Source: Methanoregulaceae archaeon (GTDB lineage: Archaea; Halobacteriota; Methanomicrobia; Methanomicrobiales; Methanospirillaceae). Taken from it: a stretch of 34,966 nucleotides of DNA. The stretch is taken from assembly GCA_028679315.1 (NCBI GenBank), contig JAJRBU010000091.1, forward strand, positions 1 to 34,966. The letters run 5' to 3'. A program made the translations under genes and the position numbers. Every line of letters begins with the position of its first letter. Within the stretch, counting starts at the first letter, position 1. A model generated the notes under the pieces. It saw only the letters and a program-made list of their open reading frames with translations, did not search any database and was not told the origin of the DNA. Positions 11,809-20,073 of this stretch are shown here, in pieces.

Positions 11809-12411
11809 ATGCCAGTCACCTGGATACCGGGAAGGGGATTTGTGGCGAATGCCTACCTTGTCGGGAATGTGCTCATCGATGCAGGTATCCTGCCCTCCGC
11901 AGTGGATCCCTATAGAGAGGAGATTACCACGATCGTCCTCACGCACTGCCACTTTGACCATACTGCGCATGTAAAGGAGATAGCACATATGTGCAATGCG
12001 GGCGTAGCCATTCACCATCTCGACGCTCCAGGGCTTGTCGAGGACCATCTGAGCCTCTCGCTTCATTTTGGTGCCCGATCCCCCGGTATTGCTGCCCAGC
12101 AGTTCCTTTCCGAAGGAGACCGGATCGGACCACTGAAAGTCATCCATACCCCGGGCCATACCCCGGGCAGCATCTGCCTGTTCTCCGAAGAAGAGCAATT
12201 CCTGATATCGGGTGACACGGTTTTTGCCGATGGGGGTTTCGGGAGATTCGATTTTCCGGGAGGGGACAAAATAGCACTTGCACATTCGATAGCAAAACTT
12301 GAGGCATTACCAGTAGAGGGACTTTACCCGGGACACGGGAACCCCGTTCGTACTGAAGGAAGACTGCACATTTCAGCGGCACGCGAACTCCTGAAGAGTG
12401 GATATGGATAA
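11809..12411 (+). CDS. MBL-fold metallo-hydrolase (glyoxalase II-like)
   Basis: VLTHCHFDHTAHV, VIHTPGHTPGSICLF, LISGDTVFADGGFGRFDFPGG, LYPGHGNPV. Confidence 0.94.
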   Translation: MPVTWIPGRGFVANAYLVGNVLIDAGILPSAVDPYREEITTIVLTHCHFDHTAHVKEIAHMCNAGVAIHHLDAPGLVEDHLSLSLHFGARSPGIAAQQFLSEGDRIGPLKVIHTPGHTPGSICLFSEEEQFLISGDTVFADGGFGRFDFPGGDKIALAHSIAKLEALPVEGLYPGHGNPVRTEGRLHISAARELLKSGYG

Positions 12412-12844
12412 AGGTGTCTACTGTCTGGTCTTCCATAACCACTGCTGTTCGCTGAAAATAGGATCCCTCGGGCAGGTGACTTTCCCCCAAGGCTGGCATG
12501 TATACACAGGATCCGCGCAGGGTCCCGGGGGTCTTGCCCGTATCTCCCGTCATATCAGAGTGAAACGGGAGGGGATACGGTCGCCCCACTGGCATGTCGA
12601 TTATCTTCTCGTGCATCCAGGGTTCGAGCTCATCTCAGTTGCCTGCGCACAGACATCAGAGCAGTCAGATGAATGCCGGATATCGGGACTTCTTACCCAT
12701 GACCCGGTTCCCGGTTTCGGGTGCAGTGACTGCAGATGTCGGTCTCATCTCGCCTATTTTGAGGTAAATCCTGAAAAAGAGATAATTTTAGCATTTTCGC
12801 AAGCCGGTCTTGATGTAACCATCACAACACTCAATATATTCTAA
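12398..12844 (+). CDS. DUF123 (GIY-YIG-like) domain protein
   Basis: KGVYCLVF, GWHVYTGSAQGPGGLARISRHI, HWHVDYLL, GFGCSDCRCRSHLAYF; overlaps upstream MBL gene; start may be 12404. Confidence 0.87.
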   Translation: MDMDKGVYCLVFHNHCCSLKIGSLGQVTFPQGWHVYTGSAQGPGGLARISRHIRVKREGIRSPHWHVDYLLVHPGFELISVACAQTSEQSDECRISGLLTHDPVPGFGCSDCRCRSHLAYFEVNPEKEIILAFSQAGLDVTITTLNIF

Positions 12845-12860
12845 ACCCAAGAAGTCGAAT

Positions 12861-13412
12861 ATGACGGTTCTCGGCATATCAGGGAGCATGCGGAAGGATG
12901 GAAATACCGCCCTTCTCGTCAAGGCAGTGCTTGAAACCTGTGAAAAGTCAGGATTGAAGACCGAGTTCATCTCCCTTGCTGGAAAGAAGATCAACCCCTG
13001 CCTTGGTTGTGAGAAGTGCAAGGAGAAGGACTGGTGCGTCGTGCAGAACGATGACTGGGGAGAGATCATGCAGATGGTAATCGATGCCGAGGTTCTTGTG
13101 ATCGGATCCCCGACGTATTATTTTGACGTCTGTGGCCATCTCAAAAATTTCATCGACCGAAGTTACTCGCTCTACCATCACCGGAAACTGGCGGGCAGAA
13201 AAGCGGTAGCAGTAGCCGTATGTGCAAACAAGGGCGGTGCCCGGACTATCGAGACCATTGAGGGATTCCTGAATTCCCATGAATTCTCCTATCTTGGCTG
13301 GGTAAGGGGCAAAGGGTACCTTGAAGGGGATATCCTGAAGGACACCAGAGCACTCAAGAGAGCTGAAGAGATCGGGGAGCGGATTGTCAAGCTTCTGAAA
13401 CCCAGCGATTGA
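12861..13412 (+). CDS. NADPH-dependent FMN reductase / iron-sulfur flavoprotein-like
   Basis: GISGSMRKDGNTALLVKAVLE, CLGCEKCKEKDWCVVQNDDWGEIMQ, VIGSPTYYFDVCGHLKNFIDRS. Confidence 0.93.
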   Translation: MTVLGISGSMRKDGNTALLVKAVLETCEKSGLKTEFISLAGKKINPCLGCEKCKEKDWCVVQNDDWGEIMQMVIDAEVLVIGSPTYYFDVCGHLKNFIDRSYSLYHHRKLAGRKAVAVAVCANKGGARTIETIEGFLNSHEFSYLGWVRGKGYLEGDILKDTRALKRAEEIGERIVKLLKPSD

Positions 13413-13587
13413 ATAATCCCCCAGATCCCTGATTTTTTCCAGGTAAGATGTCGGATCTCGATTCCGAAAATACAGATACCTTCCATTAGAGTTTCATTGT
13501 TGATTCCAGCCTTTTCGGAGAACTCTGTATCACAATAGTGATCGATTATTACCTAAAAAGTACGGATTTTCCCTACCGTGCAGTATG

Positions 13588-14709
13588 TCAGACATATCGA
13601 TAGAGCGTATCCCTTTCGCGCAGTGTCCTTCCGATATCAGATGCTATACGCTCCATTTCGGAAGGATCGAGATAATCTGTGTTCATGGCTCCCGCACCCT
13701 TCGAGATACTCTCTTCAAACATGGTCCCCCCCAAATCATCTGCGCCTGCAACAAGACCGAGCTGTGCCATCTTTACCCCGGTTTTCACCCACGAAACCTG
13801 TATATGATCAATATTGTCAAGATAAAGGCGGGATACGGCAGTCATCAGGAGGTCTTCCCTCCCAGTAGCCCCCGGCCTTGCGAGACCTTTCCGGAACAGG
13901 GGAGTGTTCATGTGGACGAATGAAAGGGGGACAAACTCGGTAAAACCCCCGGTCTCATCCTGGATAGCCCTCAGAATGGAAAGGTGTCGAACGCGATCTC
14001 CCACCGTCTCACAATGTCCATACATGATGGTTGCGGTAGTTGGGATCCCGAGACCATGGGCTTCTTTGATGATACGAACCCACTCATCCGTTGATATTTT
14101 TCCTGGGCAGATAATCTTCCTTACTTCGTCAACGAGGATTTCGGCAGCAGTCCCACAGAGTGACCCCAAACCCGCTTCTTTCATCTGTTCAAGGACCTCG
14201 GTAGTGGAAAGGCCGCTTTTCCGTGCGGCATACGCGACTTCCATCGGGTTGCTCGCATGGATATGAACCCCGGGAGCACCCTCCCTCAACGTGGCAATGA
14301 TACCAGAGTACGTCGCTGCATCGAAGTCAGGGTGAAGCCCGCTAACGGTACATATCTCGGTAACTCTCCGTTGGTGTGCCATTGCGGCCTTTGCCCTGAT
14401 CTCATCTTTTGAAGAGAGATACCCGCCCTTATCGCCGAATTTTTTTGAAAATCCACAGAACCCACAGGAGTTGATGCAGTAATTCGTGACATTGATATTC
14501 TGGTTCCGGACGTAAGTGACGACAGGCCCGATCGCCTTCTCGCGCTTCTCATCTGCGGAGGCGGCAATCTGCCAGATCATCCGATCATCCATGCGAAAGA
14601 GCATGAAGGCTTCATCATCACTCATCCGGTACCCTTCCAGAATATCCCGGAGAAGGGTCCTGAGAGCCCTTTCGTTTCTTCCCGTGGCTACCGTGCTACT
14701 CTTTGACAA
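13588..14709 (-). CDS. cofH: CofH family radical SAM protein (5-amino-6-(D-ribitylamino)uracil--L-tyrosine 4-hydroxyphenyl transferase), paralogue 1
   Basis: VTYVRNQNINVTNYCINSCGFCGFS radical SAM CX3CX2C, TEICTVSGLHPDF, PTTATIMYGHCET, LVAGADDLGGTMFEE. Confidence 0.94.
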   Translation of the reverse strand: MSKSSTVATGRNERALRTLLRDILEGYRMSDDEAFMLFRMDDRMIWQIAASADEKREKAIGPVVTYVRNQNINVTNYCINSCGFCGFSKKFGDKGGYLSSKDEIRAKAAMAHQRRVTEICTVSGLHPDFDAATYSGIIATLREGAPGVHIHASNPMEVAYAARKSGLSTTEVLEQMKEAGLGSLCGTAAEILVDEVRKIICPGKISTDEWVRIIKEAHGLGIPTTATIMYGHCETVGDRVRHLSILRAIQDETGGFTEFVPLSFVHMNTPLFRKGLARPGATGREDLLMTAVSRLYLDNIDHIQVSWVKTGVKMAQLGLVAGADDLGGTMFEESISKGAGAMNTDYLDPSEMERIASDIGRTLRERDTLYRYV

Positions 14710-14800
14710 GGATTCTCAGGGAACATCTGGAGCCTCCCAGATATAAAACAGCTGACCATGGCATTAATCCCCATTCAGTCCAAGAGATGGTGATGATCCC

Positions 14801-15103
14801 ATGAAGAGCGAAGAGATCCAGCTGAAGAATTCGATGGGAACCGGGTATGTTCTCCCCCTGGGACCGGTCACCCTGGTATGGGTAGTTGCCAGACGGGGCC
14901 TGGTGGGGTGCGGTGCATTCGATGTGGCAGCCCTGGGAAGATTCGGCTATCCTGCGGCCAGGGTGCGGCCGGCCTGCGGTGATTCGGTTGCGACGCTTGA
15001 AGACCTGGTCTGGGGGGTGATCAAGGAGACGAATGTCCCTGCCCAGAAGCGGGGGATATCGAACGGGATGAGCGGGAAGGAGGCGCTTGATCTCCTCTCC
15101 TAG
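14801..15103 (+). CDS. DUF1805 (YunC-like) family protein
   Basis: 100 aa; LVWVVARRGLVGCGAFDVAALGRFGYPAARV, GISNGMSGKEAL; upstream GGTGAT ribosome-binding-like sequence. Confidence 0.86.
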   Translation: MKSEEIQLKNSMGTGYVLPLGPVTLVWVVARRGLVGCGAFDVAALGRFGYPAARVRPACGDSVATLEDLVWGVIKETNVPAQKRGISNGMSGKEALDLLS

Positions 15104-15150
15104 TGCAATCCAAGGATTTAATCCGCATCCCGATCACCCACTAGTACAGC

Positions 15151-16101
15151 ATGAAATATTCCCACCTGTTCGGCCCGGTCCATTCCCGGCGGCTTGGCCG
15201 ATCACTGGGTATCGATCTCGTCCCGGTCAAGACCTGCAGCTTCGACTGCGTTTACTGTGAATGCGGGCATACCACCCGGGAGACCACAGAGCGGCAGGAG
15301 TTCTTTCCCCTCCGGGAAGTGCTGGAAGAACTCCGCACCTATCTCTCTTCCGCACCCGTTCTTAATTTTATCACGTTCTCCGGTTCCGGCGAGCCAACCC
15401 TCTCCACTTCAATCGGGGATGTCATCCGTTTCCTCAAAGAGTCCTATCCCCATTACCGGGTGGCGGTCCTAACCAATGGAAGTCTTTTCTGGCGTCCCGA
15501 CGTGAGGAGCGATCTCCTGCAGGCCGATCTCGTCCTTCCCACCCTTTCATCGGTATTTGAGGAGACTTTTTCTAAGATCCAGCGGCCGGCATCCGGCATT
15601 CACGTCGCAGAGGTAGTGGAGGGGCTGATTCAGTTCCGCAGGGAGTATGCCGGGGAGATCTGGCTTGAGGTCTTTATCATACCCGGGATCAATACGAGCT
15701 GGAGGGAACTTGACGGACTTCGTGCCGCGATTGAACGGATTACTCCCGACAGGGTCCAGGTCAACACTCTCGACCGCCCTGGAACCGAGCACTGGGTCCG
15801 CCCTGCCTCGCCTCCAGAACTGGCGAGGATCCGTGATGCACTCGGGATTTCGGGTCTGATCCCAGTCGAACCGATCGGGTATGAACTCTCGGCCGGTGCA
15901 CCCATGACCCCGGAATGGGCCGATGCTATTGCCCTGGTCCGTGAGCTGATCCGCCGGAGGCCATGTACACTTGACGATATTGCCAATGTAACCGGCCTCT
16001 CCCGCCGCGAGATCCTCAAAATCTTGCGGGAGATACAGATCAGTTCCGGGATCCAGGAGAGTCAGGAAGAGCGGGGGATTTTCTTCTTCTGCCCGGAATA
16101 A
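15151..16101 (+). CDS. radical SAM Fe-S oxidoreductase (COG0731-like)
   Basis: FGPVHSRRLGRSLGIDLVPVKTCSFDCVYCECG (CX3CX2C), FSGSGEPTLSTSIG, C-terminal winged-helix-like segment. Confidence 0.93.
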   Translation: MKYSHLFGPVHSRRLGRSLGIDLVPVKTCSFDCVYCECGHTTRETTERQEFFPLREVLEELRTYLSSAPVLNFITFSGSGEPTLSTSIGDVIRFLKESYPHYRVAVLTNGSLFWRPDVRSDLLQADLVLPTLSSVFEETFSKIQRPASGIHVAEVVEGLIQFRREYAGEIWLEVFIIPGINTSWRELDGLRAAIERITPDRVQVNTLDRPGTEHWVRPASPPELARIRDALGISGLIPVEPIGYELSAGAPMTPEWADAIALVRELIRRRPCTLDDIANVTGLSRREILKILREIQISSGIQESQEERGIFFFCPE

Positions 16102-16174
16102 ATCCCCCTGCGGTGGCATCATTTTTCGGAAGAATCCCCCTTTCTCCTTCGGGCCTCCATGGTTTTCTTTTTGC

Positions 16175-16459
16175 AGGGTATTATTCTCCATACCTCATTC
16201 GGACAATACAAATCTGAACCTACTCCGATTTGCTGTCCCTGAACACCCGTTGTTACATGGAAAGTCCGGATTGTCTGGTCGGTACCATGCTGCCTCCCTC
16301 CCTGATGCGTGGTGGAAGCTGAAGGTGCAAGCCTGTGGAGCGTCACTAACGCCATGCAGTCCTTTGGCAGTATGGAGAAAAAAGGGGATGAAAGGCCCAC
16401 CCTGCCCGATAGGGAAGAGAGAGGTACCTATCCGGACCTCGCTTATCCCGGCTTACCCT
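16175..16459 (+). ncRNA. candidate structured RNA (RNase P RNA-like motifs; identity unproven, strand tentative)
   Basis: Nested complementary arms: AGGGTA 16175-16180/TACCCT 16454-16459; GTCCGGAT 16264-16271/ATCCGGAC 16430-16437; CCATGCTGCC 16285-16294/GGCAGTATGG 16366-16375 (one G:U); TGGaGCGT/ACGCCA 16336-16354; hairpin GGACA..AAATC/GATTT..TGTCC 16201-16238. Sequence GGAAAGTCCGG ... GATGAAAGGCC ... CCCGGCTTA resembles RNase P conserved regions in order. Confidence 0.4.
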
Positions 16460-17540
16460 CTACCAGCGAGTAGTCCGTGCGCCTCTGCCGGAGCGGTCTC
16501 CCGATATCCCGGACCATAATCTCCATCATGGCAGGATCCAGGTAATCGGCACCGGCCGCACCCGCGTCATTGGATACATCGTCAGAGAACATCGTCCCTG
16601 CGAGGTCGTTTGCCCCTGCAAGAAGTGCAAGCTGGCCGAGTTTGACGCCGAGTTTGCCCCAGGAGACCTGAATGTTTCTGAAGTTATAAAGGAACAACCG
16701 GGCGACCGCGGTGAGGAGGAGATCCTCCCTCCCGCTTGCTCCCGGCCCTGCAATACCGTTCCGGTAGAGCCGGGTATTCTGGTAGACATACGAGAGGGGA
16801 ACCAGCTCGGTGAATCCTCCCGTATCCTCCTGGATCTCCCGCAGCAGGGCAAGGTGCCTTGCCCGGTTTTCCTCAGTTTCACAGGTCCCGTACATGATGG
16901 TTGCGGTGGTGGGGATTCGCAGCAGGTGAGCTTCCCGGATGATCCCGACCCATTCGGCGGTGGAGACTTTCTTCGGGCAGATCACTGACCTGACAGGGTC
17001 TGCCAGGATCTCGGCTGCGGTCCCCTGCAGGGATGACAGCCCTGCGGATCTCATCCGCTCCAGCACCTCCCGGGTCGTGATGCCGCTCTGCCGTGCTGCA
17101 TGCATCACCTCGTCAGGGCTGAAAGCATGGAGGTGAACCCCGGGTGCTGCCTGGTGCACGGTCCCGATGATCTCTTCATAGGTCTCCATCGTAAAGCGGG
17201 GATGGACACCGGAGAGCAGGCAGATCTCCGTGACATTGCGTGACCTCGCGAGGGCAACCTTCTTTTTGATCATCTCAGTATCGTCGCAGAAAGCCCCCTC
17301 ATCCCCTTCATTCCTGCCGAATCCGCAGAACCCGCAGAGATTCTTGCAGATGTTCGTCAGGTGGATATTCTGGTTCCGGACATAGGTGACCACCGGTCCT
17401 GCCCGCTCCTCCCTGAGGGCATCTGCAGCAGAGAGAATGGGAAAGATCCCACGGCCGCGAACCTTCAGCAGTGCTGCAGCCTCTTCCTCGCTCAGCCGAT
17501 GCCCTCCCTCACCATCACGGAGTACGGTTCTGATGTCCAT
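16443..17540 (-). CDS. cofH: CofH family radical SAM protein, paralogue 2
   Basis: VTYVRNQNIHLTNICKNLCGFCGFG, TEICLLSGVHPRF, PTTATIMYGTCET, LLAGANDLAGTMFSD; clearly homologous throughout to 13588-14709. Confidence 0.93.
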   Translation of the reverse strand: MDIRTVLRDGEGGHRLSEEEAAALLKVRGRGIFPILSAADALREERAGPVVTYVRNQNIHLTNICKNLCGFCGFGRNEGDEGAFCDDTEMIKKKVALARSRNVTEICLLSGVHPRFTMETYEEIIGTVHQAAPGVHLHAFSPDEVMHAARQSGITTREVLERMRSAGLSSLQGTAAEILADPVRSVICPKKVSTAEWVGIIREAHLLRIPTTATIMYGTCETEENRARHLALLREIQEDTGGFTELVPLSYVYQNTRLYRNGIAGPGASGREDLLLTAVARLFLYNFRNIQVSWGKLGVKLGQLALLAGANDLAGTMFSDDVSNDAGAAGADYLDPAMMEIMVRDIGRPLRQRRTDYSLVEGKPG

Positions 17541-17549
17541 GTGATGCCC

Positions 17550-18455
17550 TTATTTTCTCTTTTTCGCCTGCTTCTCCCCTGATTCGCCGCTTTTTTTCCG
17601 CTGGTAGTATTCCCATCCCACCATCACGAGGATCAGGATGATCGCTACCGGGATGATATTGAGAGGGATGTACCCGATGAGCGGGATGGCAAAGAGGGCT
17701 TTTCCAACAATCCATTCTGGCTTCACCGGTTGGATCACTCCAAGTTCCATCCTGGAAAGATAGGATCCCTGATCGCTCCGGACATTGTTATCTCCCTTGG
17801 TGAGATAGCCACCGTTCTTCGATATCTGGTTTGAGGTGACAATATATCCGGAATCAGGGGTGATATTCCCCTTGTCTGGGATGATGACCCCGTTCTCTAT
17901 TCGTGCAACGATAGTCCCATCCTCAAGAACCCAGTAATTATTCTCTATGGTGACCGGGAGGTAGCTGGTTGGGCTGCTCTGCCCTGGGAATAAATAGTAA
18001 TACATCGGAATTCCTGTTCCTCCCTCTGTTGTTCCCATTGCACGATGGATGATGGGATGGATCCCCCCTCCAAGGCCGGGGATGAGCGATCCTTCAGCAC
18101 CGTTCGGTGAATAGATCAGCACATCACCAAAATCATCGAACTTCATGTACCCGGTATCCCGGCCGGTCTGCCAGGTCTGCAGGGCTCCGTACCGGTCCTC
18201 ATCCACCACAAATACCAGGTCCCCGACGTTCATATGAGGTTCCATGCTCTCGGATTCGATGGTCACCACGGCCGGCCAGGTGCCTGAAGCGAGATAGAGG
18301 ACGAGTGCAATACCTGCAACCACCGCGACGACCCAGATGATCTCGCGTGCGAACGCGATCCCGGGATTTTCACTGGTGCGGAGGGTCTCGATAAGGCTCT
18401 TTTCTTCTGCCTTGTTTTTCGGATCCACCATAGTATAACTTACTTCTATTCGCAC
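17550..18455 (-). CDS. archaeal signal peptidase I
   Basis: IESESMEPHMNVGDLVFV (Ser), HPIIHRAMG (His in place of bacterial Lys), GYLTKGDNNVRSDQG (Asp box), TM segments at both ends. Confidence 0.9.
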   Translation of the reverse strand: MRIEVSYTMVDPKNKAEEKSLIETLRTSENPGIAFAREIIWVVAVVAGIALVLYLASGTWPAVVTIESESMEPHMNVGDLVFVVDEDRYGALQTWQTGRDTGYMKFDDFGDVLIYSPNGAEGSLIPGLGGGIHPIIHRAMGTTEGGTGIPMYYYLFPGQSSPTSYLPVTIENNYWVLEDGTIVARIENGVIIPDKGNITPDSGYIVTSNQISKNGGYLTKGDNNVRSDQGSYLSRMELGVIQPVKPEWIVGKALFAIPLIGYIPLNIIPVAIILILVMVGWEYYQRKKSGESGEKQAKKRK

Positions 18456-18504
18456 TGCTGGCTATTAAGAGATCGCGACTGTTGTGTCCGAACCACATTC
18501 CCCC

Positions 18505-18516
18505 TGTGGCGCCACA
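18505..18516. promoter_or_regulatory. perfect 12-bp palindrome TGTGGCGCCACA in a divergent intergenic region (candidate operator)
   Basis: sequence equals its own reverse complement; lies between divergent signal peptidase and DP1 starts. Confidence 0.35.
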
Positions 18517-18582
18517 CCAGACCCCCAGTGACCCGATCCAAACACACAAATCAGGAGATGGCAATAGTAATAACGAGTTAGA

Positions 18583-19980
18583 ATGCTCGACACCAGGACG
18601 ATCGTTCAGCGTTTTCTCGAGACGAAGATGCAGGTCCATCCTGATGTGGTGAGATACCTTGCCGAGCAGAACAACCCCCGTCTTATCGAGACGATCATAG
18701 ACGGGCTCCCAAAAGACACCATTGTCGTCTCATTGAAACATATCCCGGGAATTATGCCCGATCGGGATGGAACCAGATTTACCGCTGATCCACTGTGCGA
18801 AGTCGTAAAAGGCAATAACGGAGCATCAGGGCATTCTGGAACGATAACCGACTATGTCCATTATTTTCGGGACCGATACAACCAGCTGGGAAGCATCATC
18901 CGCTCCCGGTGTACCCCTATTCCAATCGAGGGATTGCTAAGGAATTCCCGCTATCGACAGGAACCCTGTACGGTAATGGGCCTTGTGATGGAAACACGGA
19001 GCACCACAAATGGTCATCGCATGGCAGACCTGGAAGATCCCTCCGGAACACTCCCGGTTCTCTTTCACAAGGAACGCCCCGTCTTTGCAGATGGCGAAAA
19101 CCTGATCCCCGATGAAGTGATAGGGGTGAGAGGGACCCTGTCGGGAGACGGCAGGCTCTTTTTTGCTGAACAGGTCCTCCGTCCCGATGTTCCGATCAAC
19201 CACACCCCTTTCGTCAGCAATGAACCGGGGTCAGCAGTCCTTATCTCTGACATACATGTAGGGAGTGATACCTTCCTCGACAATGCATGGAACCGTTTCG
19301 CAGGATGGCTTGATGATTCGGATGTATCATATCTCCTCATCGCGGGAGATCTGGTTGATGGAATCGGCGTATATCCAGGGCAGGAGAGTGAACTTACCAT
19401 TACCAATATTTTTGAACAATATGATACCCTTGGAACCATGCTCAGCAGCCTCCCTTCTAGGATTGTGATCGTGGTTAGCCCTGGCAATCACGACGTGGTT
19501 CGGGCTGCAGAGCCGCAACCTGCCATACCACCCGAATTTACCGGAAAATTTCCACACAACTGTATGTTCGTTGAGAATCCGGCACTCGTAAGCCTTCAGG
19601 GGGTAATGGTGCAGATGTACCATGGGAGGTCGATCGATGACCTGATCAGCCTGATACCCGGGGCGAAATATGAAGATGCCACCCCGATGATGACCGGGAT
19701 GCTCCAGCGTCGGCATCTCGCTCCCTCATATGGCAAGAGAACCCCCATTGCACCAAGCCGCGAAGATCACCATATAATAGACCCGGTCCCGGAAGTGCTC
19801 CATACTGGGCATATCCATATCATGGGGGTCTCAGAATACCGGGGTACTCTTTGTGTAAACGCGGGAACCTGGCAATCACAGACCTCATTTCAGAAACAGA
19901 TGAATATCAATCCGACCCCTGCAAGGGCGGTTCAGCTCGACCTTCAGAGCCTGAAGCCAGTTGTTCTCGATTTCAATTGA
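18583..19980 (+). CDS. DNA polymerase D (PolII) small subunit DP1, no intein visible
   Basis: OB-fold region followed by calcineurin-like phosphoesterase motifs LISDIHVGSDTF, IAGDLVDGIGVYPGQ, SPGNHD, HTGHIHIMG. Confidence 0.95.
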   Translation: MLDTRTIVQRFLETKMQVHPDVVRYLAEQNNPRLIETIIDGLPKDTIVVSLKHIPGIMPDRDGTRFTADPLCEVVKGNNGASGHSGTITDYVHYFRDRYNQLGSIIRSRCTPIPIEGLLRNSRYRQEPCTVMGLVMETRSTTNGHRMADLEDPSGTLPVLFHKERPVFADGENLIPDEVIGVRGTLSGDGRLFFAEQVLRPDVPINHTPFVSNEPGSAVLISDIHVGSDTFLDNAWNRFAGWLDDSDVSYLLIAGDLVDGIGVYPGQESELTITNIFEQYDTLGTMLSSLPSRIVIVVSPGNHDVVRAAEPQPAIPPEFTGKFPHNCMFVENPALVSLQGVMVQMYHGRSIDDLISLIPGAKYEDATPMMTGMLQRRHLAPSYGKRTPIAPSREDHHIIDPVPEVLHTGHIHIMGVSEYRGTLCVNAGTWQSQTSFQKQMNINPTPARAVQLDLQSLKPVVLDFN

Positions 19981-20073
19981 ATCAGCCTGTTTTTTAAGGA
20001 TTCGAATCAACATAGATCGGATCAAAAATTTTCTCAGGATGAGGACACTCCCGTTCTCTGGAGGACAGAAGGT

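Noticed and set aside
11781-11809. Possible TPP riboswitch upstream of thiC
   Set aside because: Only about 28 nt separate divergent thiC and the MBL gene; no room for a THI element and no matching motif seen.
12620-12640. GGTTCGAGCTC resembling a tRNA T-loop
   Set aside because: Lies within the DUF123 coding frame and no acceptor, D or anticodon arms are present.
13487-13540. AGAGTT...AACTCT inverted repeat between the FMN reductase and cofH genes
   Set aside because: Only 6 bp with a long loop; expected by chance.
14789-14835. GTGATGA...CTGA resembling a C/D box sRNA
   Set aside because: C-box-like string overlaps the ribosome-binding region of the DUF1805 gene and no credible D'/C' pair or terminal stem was found.
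15547-16191. 214-aa minus-strand ORF spanning the radical SAM gene 3' end
   Set aside because: Antisense to a confident radical SAM CDS and no recognisable domain.
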